The notes under the pieces: generated by a model | Database searches by the model: none | What the model was told of the DNA's origin: nothing | The model's input: the letters and a program-made list of their open reading frames with translations, nothing else | Made by a program: the position numbers and the translations under genes | In this document: positions 16,690 to 26,769 of the stretch, in pieces | Position numbering within the stretch: the stretch's first letter is position 1 | How the letters are laid out: each line of letters opens with the position of its first letter | Assembly: GCA_946414885.1 (NCBI GenBank) | Contig: CAMKQH010000024.1 | Location: forward strand, 1 to 64,000 | Direction of reading: 5' to 3' | DNA length: 64,000 nt | Origin: an uncultured Lachnospiraceae bacterium | GTDB lineage: Bacteria > Bacillota > Clostridia > Lachnospirales > Lachnospiraceae

Positions 16690-18185
16690 AGACGCTCCTT
16701 TAGCTGTTCGTAGGTCAGATGATACTTATTGACCACGCTGGCGGCACAAGCGGATTCCTCCGCCTCACTTCTCGCAATCTCAAAGGTCTGTATCCGGTCT
16801 GCATTCAGCATGGCGCGAAGACTCACTACCTTTGGATGCACCGATGCAAGCTCTTTTAAGTGCGTGACGTAAATGCCTTGGCAATTCTGTTCAATAAAGT
16901 GCGTCAGCACCTTTCTTCCCATGATCTCCGCGTCATACGTTGCCGCCGTGGTGAAGAGCTCATTGATGACCACAAAATCATTCTCTTCCCCGTCCTGCAT
17001 CATGGGTGACAGCCTAAGCAACTCCTCCTTGAGCTTGCCACGTCCCGTCTCAATGCTTTCCTCCACCGAAAAGTGCGTCAAGATATTCTTGTAATAGCGG
17101 ACGTTTGCCTTTTTTGCCGGAACGTCCAAACCCATTTTGGTGAAGAACACTAGCTGACCCAGGCTGCGGGCAAACGTCGTCTTACCTCCCTGATTGGGTC
17201 CCGTCAGCACGAAGAAGCTCTCGCCCTCCTTATAGTACGTATTGTTGCTGATGACCTTCCGTCCCTCCCGGTTGGCTACGATGGCGAGCGCCAAGTCATA
17301 TAACCCCTCCGCTGAAGTCTGTTCCTCCTCCGAAGTGGTTGGTGCACAAAATACGTAACCCTTTTCCTCCATCTCAATCTGGAATGCGCGATAAGATAAA
17401 TAATAGGGAATTTCACGGATAAAACGGAGACAAAATTCTTCCCCAAAATCCCGATATTTTTCGGCGGTATCCTCCAGCGCCTGGAAAAGCTTAGGATGCT
17501 TTCCCGCAAGCAGGTTCAGGCACTCCTGCTCCAGATCACAAAGATTAGGACTAATGGAAAACGGACTCTTAAAAGAAACCTTGTCCGCATCTCCGTTCTG
17601 GTTCATAAAGTTCTCATAATCCCCGGGCGCCGTCCCCTCCGTTACCACGATCCGGTCCTTATCATAGGTTAGAACAAAGCGGAATCCCGTCAATTCCTTT
17701 AAGATCTGGTCCACGCGATCCCGCATTTCCGTGAATTCCTTAGAAGTTAAATGCCTCTCCAAAAGCTTTAGGAATTCATTCATTCCGTCCGACGCGGGTC
17801 CAGCCTTCTTTAGATCTTCAAACAGATTTCCAAACGCGTCACAATAGGCCTTGACCGTCCATAAATGCCACACGTCCTTTTGTATGGGCCTTGTGACGGC
17901 TTCTTCCTGCGCGCGTTTCTCTTCCATCTTTCCAATTGCTTCCCAGAAGCGGCAAAGCGCTTCGTAGCAGACCGGCTTTTTGACGTCGCCGTATACTGCC
18001 CTTCTGTACGCTTCACATTCTTTGTTTCTGGGAAAATACAGAAATAGTTTTCGCACCTGCGTACTCCACTGCATCGTCACCTTATCCAAAATTTGATTGA
18101 GGTTCAGATCGAGGTAAAATACTGGTCTTGGCGCATCCGTGTGAGGGCTCTCCTGCAGATCCAAGATGCTAAATTCCTCTGCCAT
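16686..18185 (-). CDS. MutS-family ATPase, short form (partner B)
   Basis: 499 residues; start preceded by AAAGGAAG. Walker A GPNQGGKTT near 322, ILTHFSVEESIETGRGKLKEEL as signature region, Walker-B-like FVVINELFTTA, then VTHLKEL. As in partner A, recognition domain I and Smr are missing. The two proteins are clearly different in sequence outside the ATPase, so this is not a recent duplication. It is the first gene of the MutS-like pair, with the xylanase gene following them. I could not assign it to a named MutS subfamily. Confidence 0.85.
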   Translation of the reverse strand: MAEEFSILDLQESPHTDAPRPVFYLDLNLNQILDKVTMQWSTQVRKLFLYFPRNKECEAYRRAVYGDVKKPVCYEALCRFWEAIGKMEEKRAQEEAVTRPIQKDVWHLWTVKAYCDAFGNLFEDLKKAGPASDGMNEFLKLLERHLTSKEFTEMRDRVDQILKELTGFRFVLTYDKDRIVVTEGTAPGDYENFMNQNGDADKVSFKSPFSISPNLCDLEQECLNLLAGKHPKLFQALEDTAEKYRDFGEEFCLRFIREIPYYLSYRAFQIEMEEKGYVFCAPTTSEEEQTSAEGLYDLALAIVANREGRKVISNNTYYKEGESFFVLTGPNQGGKTTFARSLGQLVFFTKMGLDVPAKKANVRYYKNILTHFSVEESIETGRGKLKEELLRLSPMMQDGEENDFVVINELFTTAATYDAEIMGRKVLTHFIEQNCQGIYVTHLKELASVHPKVVSLRAMLNADRIQTFEIARSEAEESACAASVVNKYHLTYEQLKERL

Positions 18186-18272
18186 GCTACCTTCCTTTCC
18201 AAAGTCCCTGGATACTATGAGGGCACCCTGCCTCCCGGCGGGAATGCCCCCATTTGTCTTTCATAATGCTGT

Positions 18273-21200
18273 TTACTTTTTCTTTGACTGTATCGTTTTC
18301 GACGCTTTATCGCCCGGTTTGTCTTTTACCTTTTCTGCGGGCTTCGCCAACGTCTTCTCCGGGGTTTTCACCGTGGCTTTTTCAACACCCTTTTCCGAAG
18401 ATTTCGCAGGCGTTTTCTCAGCCGGCTTGACTGATACCTTCTCCGTCGTCTTTACTTCGGGCTTGGCCGCTACCTTCTCCGTCGTCTTTACTTCGGGCTT
18501 GGCCACTACCTTCTCCGTCGTCTTCGTTTCGGACTTGGCCGGTGTCTTCTCCGTCGTCTTCGCTGCCGTCTTTCCAGCGGGTTTTGCCGTCTTTACGTCC
18601 GCCTTCGCCAGCTCTGGCTTTTCTTCAGCCGCGGGCTTTAATGCCTCCCGGCAGTATTTCCTGTCAAAATCCTTTGCTGGCATAGGTCTGTCGAAATAGA
18701 AGCCCTGAATGTACTTCACCTTCATGTCCTTCAGGACGTTATATTGTCTCAGGCTTTCAATGCCTTCCACACAAATGCTTGCACCCAGCGTCTTCGCCAG
18801 CTCGCTCACCAGCCGGATGAAGCTCTTCGAGTATTCATCCTCTGCCAGGCCTTTGACAAAACTCTGATCCACCTTGATCACGTCGAAGGAAATCTCATGC
18901 ACGTGGTTTAGGGAAGAGTATCCCGTTCCGAAATCATCCAGCGCAATCTTTACGCCAAGCTCCCTGATCCTTCCAAGAATCCTCTTCATGCGCTCCATGT
19001 CGTTGATGGCAAGGCTTTCCGTCACCTCCAGCGTCAAATGTTCCGGCTTTAAGCCCGTCTCCTTCAACGCATTTTCCACGATCTCCACGATGTCATTTTG
19101 TAACAGCTGGATCACGGAAAGATTTACGTTCACCTTGTAATCAAAGCCCTTGTCATTCCACTCCTTGCACTGCATGCAGGCCTGAAGCAACACGTGATTT
19201 CCGATGGGATTGATCAGTCCAAGATATTCCGCCAGCGGAATAAACTCCGTGGAAGAGAGGAATCCCAGATTGCTGCTGTTCCACCGAACCAAGGCCTCGG
19301 CTCCCGAACACCTCGGCTCTCCCTGCTCCACGTCAATAATGGGCTGATAGAACACTTCAAATTCCCCGAAATTCTTCGCCGTCGCCTCTCTCATGTTCTT
19401 TACCATGTCAAGTCTTCTGCGATCCGAGGAAGAATTCCCGTCGTTATAGAACTGAATGCGGTTCTTTCCGGCTTTCTTCGCCGCATACATGGCAATGTCT
19501 GCCTTCTTTACCAGGTCCGTTACGCTGTCTCCGTTATCCGGGAACGTCACGGCACCCATGCTCATGGTACAGTAATAATCCGAATCCTTCAAAAACCATG
19601 GCTTGCTAAAGATCTGCTGGATGTCCTCCAAAATGATCTCCAGACGGTCATAGGATTCCGGCGCAACCACGATCACAAATTCGTCTCCGCCCATGCGGTA
19701 ACAGGTCCGCTCAATTCCCGGAATTCGCTGGAAGGCATGGGAAATGGCCTTCAGCAACGCATCCCCGTAGCGATGTCCCAATCCGTCATTGATATGCTTA
19801 AAATCATCTAAATCCAAATAGAGCAATGCGCCCGTCTTCTTCTGCTTCATTGCAGAGTCGATCTGCACGGCGAGATCTCTTTCACAGCACATGCGGTTAT
19901 ACAGTCCCGTCAGGAAATCCGTGTATGCCTGCTGCTCGATCCTGCCCTGATAATGCTTTTTCTCCGTGACGTCAAACAGGGAATACATCTTGACCATGCC
20001 GCCGTCCACCCAGCGGACGCACGTCACGGTGAGGTCATACCAACGATTCTTCTCCTCGTAATATACCTCACGATGCTCCAGGATTTCGGGATCCAAGACT
20101 TCCTTTTCCGCACCGTCTTCTGCCGCGCCATCCTTGGCAGAGCTCTCTTTTTCATCCTCAGCCTTTCCGTTCTCCGGATTCTTTGCCTCGTTCTTTAGGA
20201 GCCACTCGAAATGATCCTTCTTCAATTCCACCGGGAAGGTATCCTGCATCAGCTTATTCACGTAGATCAGCTTTCTTCCGGAGGCACTGCGCACCATGAT
20301 GCAATTACTGATGCCGTCGAGAACCGTCTCCATGGATACGTAGGCACTGTCCAGGGAATTTCTCTGAATCCTGCGCGTCAAAACGTTGTCCAGGATCTTG
20401 ATCGCATCCGAAGCAAAGGACTCCTCCTCGGCGTCAAATACATGCACGCGCCTGTGGTTTAGGGAAACCATCATGCCGCCCTCCTTCGGGCCTACCGGGA
20501 ACAGCATCATGGCCTTTACGCCGACCTGATAAACGTCCTGATATTCCGGATCCAAAACCGTGTCTGCGTTTAAGATCACGGAACGGCGCTTTCTCAAAAA
20601 GGAATACGTGGGAATGTGTGACGTGCGTTCAAAAAAGGAAAGGATGCCTGCACCGCGCCATTCACAGATCACGTCCATAAATTTACCATTTTCCTGTAGC
20701 TTGAATATCTGAGCGGTATCCAGTTCCATGAAGGAACTAACCGTCTTTAACCATTCATTCATGATGGTCTCGATGGGATCGCTGCTCTCAAGCAAGTGGA
20801 CTAACCTGGCCATCGTCTGATTCAGCTTAAGGCTGCGGCCTATTCTCTGTGCATTCGCCTGATTGCGGACGTTCTCAGCTTCCGCTCCGTAATACTGAAG
20901 CTTTCCCTGCAAAAAAGTAATGCTGGCATCACGAAGCAGTTCCAATCTCTGATAAAACTCGTCCTCCGCCATGTCCTCCGGCTTAAAGACGATCCAAAAC
21001 AATTCTTTCTGTCCGCGCGCCTTTATGGCAATGGCAGCCACAAGTTTGCGGCCCTCTAACTCCTCCACGGCAAGATCTTCCAGGGAATCCTCTCCCATAA
21101 CCCGCTCTAAGGCCATGCGCTCCTGCATGCAGTGAAGATAACGATCGTCCCCGGAGATTCTCGTGATCTTTATTCCCTCGTGATTCAGGCAATAGGCAGA

Positions 21201-21275
21201 TACTCCCGAAATCTTACAAAAACCATCCTGAAGCCTCTGTAATTCATTCTTGTCCAGCAATTCCTGTAATGCCAT
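18273..21275 (-). CDS. PocR-GAF-PAS-GGDEF-EAL cyclic-di-GMP protein with basic repeat tail
   Basis: 1000 residues with no membrane segment. About 1-130 resembles a PocR ligand domain (ELLDKNELQRLQDGF, ISGVSAYCLN); 160-300 GAF-like; 315-430 PAS-like; GGDEF domain with intact MGGDEF near 530; EAL domain from about 620 to 875 with EALVRW, NVNLSV, LEVTES, DDFGTGYSS, IKVDQSF and VEGIES, so phosphodiesterase residues look intact. The RxxD product-inhibition site is not visible before GGDEF. The last 110 residues are lysine-rich TTEKV-x-KPEVK-type repeats, which could bind nucleic acid or the membrane. A bifunctional cyclase/phosphodiesterase is likely; net activity is unknown. Confidence 0.9.
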   Translation of the reverse strand: MALQELLDKNELQRLQDGFCKISGVSAYCLNHEGIKITRISGDDRYLHCMQERMALERVMGEDSLEDLAVEELEGRKLVAAIAIKARGQKELFWIVFKPEDMAEDEFYQRLELLRDASITFLQGKLQYYGAEAENVRNQANAQRIGRSLKLNQTMARLVHLLESSDPIETIMNEWLKTVSSFMELDTAQIFKLQENGKFMDVICEWRGAGILSFFERTSHIPTYSFLRKRRSVILNADTVLDPEYQDVYQVGVKAMMLFPVGPKEGGMMVSLNHRRVHVFDAEEESFASDAIKILDNVLTRRIQRNSLDSAYVSMETVLDGISNCIMVRSASGRKLIYVNKLMQDTFPVELKKDHFEWLLKNEAKNPENGKAEDEKESSAKDGAAEDGAEKEVLDPEILEHREVYYEEKNRWYDLTVTCVRWVDGGMVKMYSLFDVTEKKHYQGRIEQQAYTDFLTGLYNRMCCERDLAVQIDSAMKQKKTGALLYLDLDDFKHINDGLGHRYGDALLKAISHAFQRIPGIERTCYRMGGDEFVIVVAPESYDRLEIILEDIQQIFSKPWFLKDSDYYCTMSMGAVTFPDNGDSVTDLVKKADIAMYAAKKAGKNRIQFYNDGNSSSDRRRLDMVKNMREATAKNFGEFEVFYQPIIDVEQGEPRCSGAEALVRWNSSNLGFLSSTEFIPLAEYLGLINPIGNHVLLQACMQCKEWNDKGFDYKVNVNLSVIQLLQNDIVEIVENALKETGLKPEHLTLEVTESLAINDMERMKRILGRIRELGVKIALDDFGTGYSSLNHVHEISFDVIKVDQSFVKGLAEDEYSKSFIRLVSELAKTLGASICVEGIESLRQYNVLKDMKVKYIQGFYFDRPMPAKDFDRKYCREALKPAAEEKPELAKADVKTAKPAGKTAAKTTEKTPAKSETKTTEKVVAKPEVKTTEKVAAKPEVKTTEKVSVKPAEKTPAKSSEKGVEKATVKTPEKTLAKPAEKVKDKPGDKASKTIQSKKK

Positions 21276-21311
21276 GGATTTTCCCCGCTTCCATTCTTTT
21301 TTGATGGAAAT

Positions 21312-21352
21312 AAAAAAAACTTTACGCGTCTTTTTATAGACTTCGTAAAGTT
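21312..21352 (-). terminator. Terminator of the LytTR gene
   Basis: Minus strand AACTTTACGAAGTCT-ATAAAA-AGACGCGTAAAGTT with two internal mismatches, followed by eight T. Confidence 0.88.
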
Positions 21353-21415
21353 AATTTTAGCACAATTTATACAATCTGTATACTAAAAAATCAAGATAAA
21401 ACGTGCATTTTTTAC

Positions 21416-22114
21416 CTATCTTCCCGACATCAGCATGGATTTTGCGCGACTGCGGTTAGCCTTGCTGATGGAAAGAATGGTACCGTCCGTCAGCGTCACT
21501 TTTTCATAAGTGAAATGAAGAACATGTTCCCTGTTGACAATAAATGATTTATGTATTACCAGGAAATCCTTGGGAAGCGTCTTTTTTAAATCGCGAAGTA
21601 GTCCGTTAAACTCGTAATTCCCGCGAGTGGTCTTCACGTGAATGCGTCTAAGATCACTGCATAAATACAAAACGTCACGGTATGGAATGGAATAATATGT
21701 TTTGCCGAATTGAAATTCCAGCTTCTTTTTGCTTCTCTGAATGGATGATATTGCTCGCCGGGTCACGGTTGCCGCTTCCTCCGCACTAAAACCGCAGTGC
21801 AATAAATCAAACGGCATCGACTGAATCATTTCCTTGCCGCAGCATTCCCTGCCGGCAACGTAGATCAGCCGCAGTTCAAGTTCACCAAGCTCTTCCCGGA
21901 TCTTTATCCCGGAAAGAATTTGCAACATGTTTTCACCGCTAATTTCCAAAAATAAAACGTCCAGTTCCATCCCCGCGAAAAGATCATCCATTAATTCTTC
22001 CACGGTATCCCAGACTTGCATCTCGAGTTTTAACTTTTCTTTTTCTGAATATAGACGAATTCCCCTCTCCAAAACCCCCCTCGACTTTACTTCACATATC
22101 CCAATACGATACAT
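21416..22114 (-). CDS. LytTR-type regulator with non-canonical receiver
   Basis: 232 residues; AAGGGG seven bases before the ATG. The C-terminal 100 residues are a LytTR DNA-binding domain (YYSIPYRDVLYLCSD, FLVIHKSFIVNREHV). The N-terminal 120 residues have the receiver fold, but its key residues are changed: the acidic pair is ICEVK, the phospho-acceptor position is Glu in LFLEISG, the conserved Thr/Ser is YVAG and the Lys of beta-5 is replaced (DLLHCGF). Phosphorylation control is therefore unlikely; Glu in place of Asp may mimic the active form. No histidine kinase gene is adjacent. Confidence 0.88.
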   Translation of the reverse strand: MYRIGICEVKSRGVLERGIRLYSEKEKLKLEMQVWDTVEELMDDLFAGMELDVLFLEISGENMLQILSGIKIREELGELELRLIYVAGRECCGKEMIQSMPFDLLHCGFSAEEAATVTRRAISSIQRSKKKLEFQFGKTYYSIPYRDVLYLCSDLRRIHVKTTRGNYEFNGLLRDLKKTLPKDFLVIHKSFIVNREHVLHFTYEKVTLTDGTILSISKANRSRAKSMLMSGR

Positions 22115-22159
22115 TAAATAACCCCTTGTAGTCGAGTATGTGCACTAAACCATGTAGCG

Positions 22160-22195
22160 TTTCTGAATGACTTACCAGTGGCAGCCATTCAGAAA
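22160..22195. other. Inverted repeat in the LytTR leader
   Basis: TTTCTGAATG (22160-22169) and CATTCAGAAA (22186-22195), perfect 10-bp arms with a 16-base loop, inside the about 165-base leader between the predicted start and the LytTR gene. It may be an RNA hairpin or a protein site. Confidence 0.6.
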
Positions 22196-22253
22196 GCCCA
22201 GACCTGATGCAACATCACGCCCGTATATGGTTTGCTTGGATGAATTTGGTGGT

Positions 22254-22313
22254 CATGTTATGTGAAATATAACATGTGATTGAAAATATATCAATAAATG
22301 CAACAATTGTCAA
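22254..22313 (-). promoter_or_regulatory. Promoter of the LytTR gene with palindrome at the start site
   Basis: Minus strand TTGACA (22308-22313), 17-bp spacer, TATATT (22285-22290), a near-consensus promoter. Immediately downstream is CATGTTAT-N7-ATAACATG (22254-22276), covering the expected start point, the place of a repressor operator. In the 293-bp gap between 22115 and 22407 I see only this promoter, the two inverted repeats and the terminator at 22340. Confidence 0.75.
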
Positions 22314-22339
22314 TAGAAAAACAAAAAATAAATAAAATA

Positions 22340-22375
22340 GCGTGGAAATCACAATCATTTTTGTGATTCCCACGC
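22340..22375 (-). terminator. Terminator of the BlaI/BlaR1 operon
   Basis: Minus strand GCGTGGGAATCACAA / TTGTGATTTCCACGC with one mismatch, followed by a T-rich tract at 22322-22339. Confidence 0.85.
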
Positions 22376-22407
22376 CAAATATCGACAAAACTCAACAAAA
22401 GAATTAT

Positions 22408-22653
22408 TTATGCGGGACCAACGTCAATCCAATCCGTTACCCAGTATTCATAGGTAAGCGACCACAGACGCTTCTGCAATATGCCATCCCGAATGCGATA
22501 GAACCACATAAATTCTTCCATTCTGTCAGGATCTTGTTCTTCCAAAATTACGTTGCCTTCGTCACCAGAGGGGCCATCTGCCGCTACCGGTACGCAAAGC
22601 AACATGGATGCAATCAATACGCCCAATAAAACCCTGATTCTCTTTTTATTCAT
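22408..22653 (-). CDS. Small secreted protein downstream of blaR1
   Basis: 81 residues from the second ATG (22653), eight bases after the AGAGGAG site; the first ATG (22659) is too close to it. A basic start and hydrophobic core followed by PVAADG form a signal peptide. The mature part of about 55 residues is acidic then aromatic (MEEFMWFYRIRDG, WSLTYEYWVTDW). It overlaps the end of blaR1 by eight bases. I do not recognise the family. It occupies the place where a beta-lactamase gene would be in a bla operon. Confidence 0.7.
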   Translation of the reverse strand: MNKKRIRVLLGVLIASMLLCVPVAADGPSGDEGNVILEEQDPDRMEEFMWFYRIRDGILQKRLWSLTYEYWVTDWIDVGPA

Positions 22654-23824
22654 TTTCATCTCTCCTCTCTATGATTTTCTCATAAACAGGAAGATCCTTA
22701 TACGGAGATTTTAGAATTTCCTCTTCCGTCACCCGTCTTTGTTCTATCATGTCTGATACGTAAATATACGTTCCGTCCGGTAATTTCAACAGGAAATCAT
22801 CCGTCTCCGAGTATCTTTGTATCGCCTGATTTACTTTACTGTCTTTTGTCTCAACGGCCTCAACTGTTTTAGGCATGCCAACTGGCTGCAAAATAATGGA
22901 ATAGGATAAGATAAACAAACTTACGCATACAAGTGCTCCAAGATAGGTTTCCCACCCCGACTGTTTCTCGACAGGGTGAAGAATTGCCTGAACCCTTCGC
23001 AGGAGAAATTTTCCGCCGTAATTTCTGCCATATCCCATGCCCAACGAAAAATCCTTTGGGGTTCCATCGCGAAGTACGCGTTTTATGGCCTCCAAATAAG
23101 CCAATCGTTCCTCTTCGTCCATGTCCCGGCAAGTCTTTTCATCGCATTCCAATTCCAGCATTTCTTCGACGCTTCGCTTTAGATAATGAACCACGGGATT
23201 CCACCAAAACAAACACTGCGCTATGCTCAGCGCCCACTGTTTTCCGACGTCACCGCGAAGAAAATGCATAAGCTCATGTTTGATCACTCCCTGTAATTCT
23301 TTTTCAGGATAAGATAACATTTTCTGAGGAATCAAAATCACGGGACGCAAAAAGCCTACGGAAACTGCCGTGGAAAAATCCTCCGTGACGGCAATGCTCG
23401 CGTTCTTATGAAAGTGAAGCGTCCTAACGGCCTTCTCCAGATTTGCCTGCAACGGAGTGCCTTCTTGGGCAGGCACCGCTCTGCTGACAACCTTGCGCAG
23501 GATAATCATCATAAAGACAAATTTCAATAGCAAAAACCCTATGCCAACCATCCAGACAAACCGAAACAAATCGCCTGTCGTGAAACCGAACAGAATTTTG
23601 GTCTGCGCAACGTGCCGAAGCATTGGATAGATCCACCAAGAGTGTATAATCTTTGCCGCACTAATTTCTACCGGAAAAATAAGCCTTATAAAACCCAGAA
23701 TAATAATCAGCATGAGCAATCCCCATCTTACCCTTTGGTTATGGGAAATAAGAAAACTGGCAATAAACAACGTTATGCTAGCACAGATAATGCTCATGAT
23801 CACAGAAAAAACAGAAACTGCCAT
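22646..23824 (-). CDS. BlaR1/MecR1-type M56 antirepressor metalloprotease
   Basis: 392 residues with several N-terminal membrane helices (about 5-24, 35-55, 90-112). The zinc protease signature HELMHFLRGD lies near 206, with ECDEKTC downstream; a last membrane helix lies near 295-315 with only about 75 residues outside. The large penicillin-binding sensor domain of true BlaR1 is missing, so this is a short M56 protein whose stimulus is unknown. In the known system the protease inactivates the BlaI repressor; the gene just upstream is BlaI-like, so the pair fits. Confidence 0.88.
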   Translation of the reverse strand: MAVSVFSVIMSIICASITLFIASFLISHNQRVRWGLLMLIIILGFIRLIFPVEISAAKIIHSWWIYPMLRHVAQTKILFGFTTGDLFRFVWMVGIGFLLLKFVFMMIILRKVVSRAVPAQEGTPLQANLEKAVRTLHFHKNASIAVTEDFSTAVSVGFLRPVILIPQKMLSYPEKELQGVIKHELMHFLRGDVGKQWALSIAQCLFWWNPVVHYLKRSVEEMLELECDEKTCRDMDEEERLAYLEAIKRVLRDGTPKDFSLGMGYGRNYGGKFLLRRVQAILHPVEKQSGWETYLGALVCVSLFILSYSIILQPVGMPKTVEAVETKDSKVNQAIQRYSETDDFLLKLPDGTYIYVSDMIEQRRVTEEEILKSPYKDLPVYEKIIERRDENE

Positions 23825-23883
23825 TCTTTTAGCTTCCTCTTTTGCCGTAAATAACCCTTGAGTTCTGCCCCTAATCCTTCAGA

Positions 23884-24327
23884 TCACTTCTTTTTCTTCT
23901 TATGCAGCTGTGCTCTCTTTTCCTCCAGCATTGCCTCCAGGAGCTCGATGTCCTTTTCCTTCACCTTGCTTCTGTCTACCAGCGCCGATACTACCCCTAA
24001 CAACTTTTTCTCATCCATCTTCTTGGACAACACGTCAAAAATGCTGAGCATTTTTTCTTCAACGGTTCCCCCAGGCATGCCCTCCTCGATACATTGAATC
24101 ATATGGTCTTCCTTCGTGATCAGCGCCTCATAGGTCCGGCCATACTTCTTCTCCTCGTCCGTGATCTTGATCGCGCCCTTCGACAGCATGCTGTTAAGGA
24201 TCAGGTGGATGGAAGCGGGATTCCAGTTTCTCCCTTCCGTACCTTTCAAGATCTCCGCCCGGGACAAAGGACGATTTTCTTTCCAAAGAAGCGCCATAAT
24301 CAAATATTCATTGTGAGAAAGTTGCAT
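23884..24327 (-). CDS. BlaI/MecI-like transcriptional repressor
   Basis: 147 residues from ATG 24327, placed because GGAGGT lies five bases upstream; the in-frame ATG at 24342 overlaps that site. Winged helix in the first 75 residues (LSHNEYLIMALLWKENRPLSRAEIL, then SIHLILNSMLSKGAI), a helical dimerisation part and a very basic tail (KKKKK). It is expected to repress its own promoter; a pair of inverted AACGTTTG half sites flanks the -10 box. It precedes blaR1 by 59 bp. Confidence 0.85.
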   Translation of the reverse strand: MQLSHNEYLIMALLWKENRPLSRAEILKGTEGRNWNPASIHLILNSMLSKGAIKITDEEKKYGRTYEALITKEDHMIQCIEEGMPGGTVEEKMLSIFDVLSKKMDEKKLLGVVSALVDRSKVKEKDIELLEAMLEEKRAQLHKKKKK

Positions 24328-24347
24328 TTTTATACCTCCCATGTTTG

Positions 24348-24407
24348 AACGTTTGTTATGTTGATGATCACTATTTCAATCATATCAAACGTTTATTTTT
24401 TCATCAA
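24348..24407 (-). promoter_or_regulatory. Promoter and candidate operator of the BlaI operon
   Basis: Minus strand TTGATG (24402-24407), 17-bp spacer, TATGAT (24379-24384). CAAACGTT (24386-24393, within the spacer) and AACGTTTG (24348-24355, downstream of the start) are exact inverted copies, a plausible two-site operator. Confidence 0.65.
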
Positions 24408-24486
24408 CCAATTACAAGTGATACCCTCAAATTGCTTGCGTACTAAACATCATAGATTATTTTTTTCAAATAAACGCGTTAGTCCG

Positions 24487-24514
24487 AAAAAAGAGGCAGA
24501 GATCATTCTCTGCC
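24487..24514 (-). terminator. Terminator of guaB
   Basis: Minus strand GGCAGAG-AATGAT-CTCTGCC followed by TCTTTTTT. Confidence 0.85.
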
Positions 24515-24525
24515 CCGTGTTAGGT

Positions 24526-26013
<1,488 letters not shown>

Positions 26014-26025
26014 TTATATCCAATG

Positions 26026-26054
26026 ATGATAGCAAAGAATTGCCCGCCTGTCAA
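26026..26054 (-). promoter_or_regulatory. Promoter of guaB
   Basis: Minus strand TTGACA (26049-26054), 17-bp spacer, TATCAT (26026-26031). Confidence 0.8.
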
Positions 26055-26084
26055 CACCCATTTTGTATTTTTAGTTTCGTTTTT

Positions 26085-26588
26085 TTAATCCGAATAAACC
26101 TTTCTGGGGTTAGCATTTTTCATGACCTTGACCATCTCCTCGGAAGGGCTCAGAATGATTCGCTGTCCTCCCTCATAATAGAATACGTAGCGCAGATCCG
26201 GCTTGTCTTCGAAGCCGATGCTGTAGTCCACGTCCTTGGTCTGACGGTTCTTGTAATTGTCCAGGCGATAGGATTTGATGGGTGCCATGATCTCCACGCG
26301 CTCCATGGAATAACTTGCCACCCGCTTCCTGCTGTTCTGCGCCAGGATCTTGTCCACGGTCAATTCCTTGTCAACGTAGAGGTATTCATATTCCACTTCC
26401 GCAAGCATTCCGAGATAATATCCGCCTGCTGCAAGCGCAAACCCCAAAACAAGGCCGATGGCGCCCATTCCTACAAATATAATGGATCCAAATCCAAGAA
26501 TTGCAAGAAAATACATAAAATATCTCAAGAGCTTAAAGAATACGGGGCCCTTCCCCTTCACCAGACATTCAACGTAAGCTTCGTTCAT
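26085..26588 (-). CDS. Two-helix membrane protein, DUF6106-like
   Basis: 167 residues. After a short head (NEAYVECLVKGKGP) there are two hydrophobic helices (about 20-38 and 40-60), then a cytoplasmic domain of about 105 residues with YEYLYVDKELTVDKI, where PH-like membrane-associated domains are common, and MERVEIMAP. It matches my memory of DUF6106, of unknown function. It has its own promoter (26630-26658). No terminator is visible before the guaB promoter. Confidence 0.7.
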   Translation of the reverse strand: MNEAYVECLVKGKGPVFFKLLRYFMYFLAILGFGSIIFVGMGAIGLVLGFALAAGGYYLGMLAEVEYEYLYVDKELTVDKILAQNSRKRVASYSMERVEIMAPIKSYRLDNYKNRQTKDVDYSIGFEDKPDLRYVFYYEGGQRIILSPSEEMVKVMKNANPRKVYSD

Positions 26589-26629
26589 TTCCTTAACCTT
26601 CCTTTATCTAGTCATTAACTTACCTAATT

Positions 26630-26658
26630 ATCATATCGCATTGGATTCGAAGTTTCAA
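26630..26658 (-). promoter_or_regulatory. Promoter of the gene at 26085
   Basis: Minus strand TTGAAA (26653-26658), 17-bp spacer, TATGAT (26630-26635). Confidence 0.65.
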
Positions 26659-26699
26659 GGTCTTCACGATTTTTTAAGAAGTTGGTCACAAACCTTTCA

Positions 26700-26728
26700 T
26701 TGACATTCTGCGGACAAAACATTATGAT
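26700..26728 (+). promoter_or_regulatory. Promoter of the gene at 26770
   Basis: TTGACA (26700-26705), 17-bp spacer, TATGAT (26723-26728). Confidence 0.75.
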
Positions 26729-26769
26729 TACAATGTTATGAACGTTTTTCAAAAAGGATGGTGATCTTC

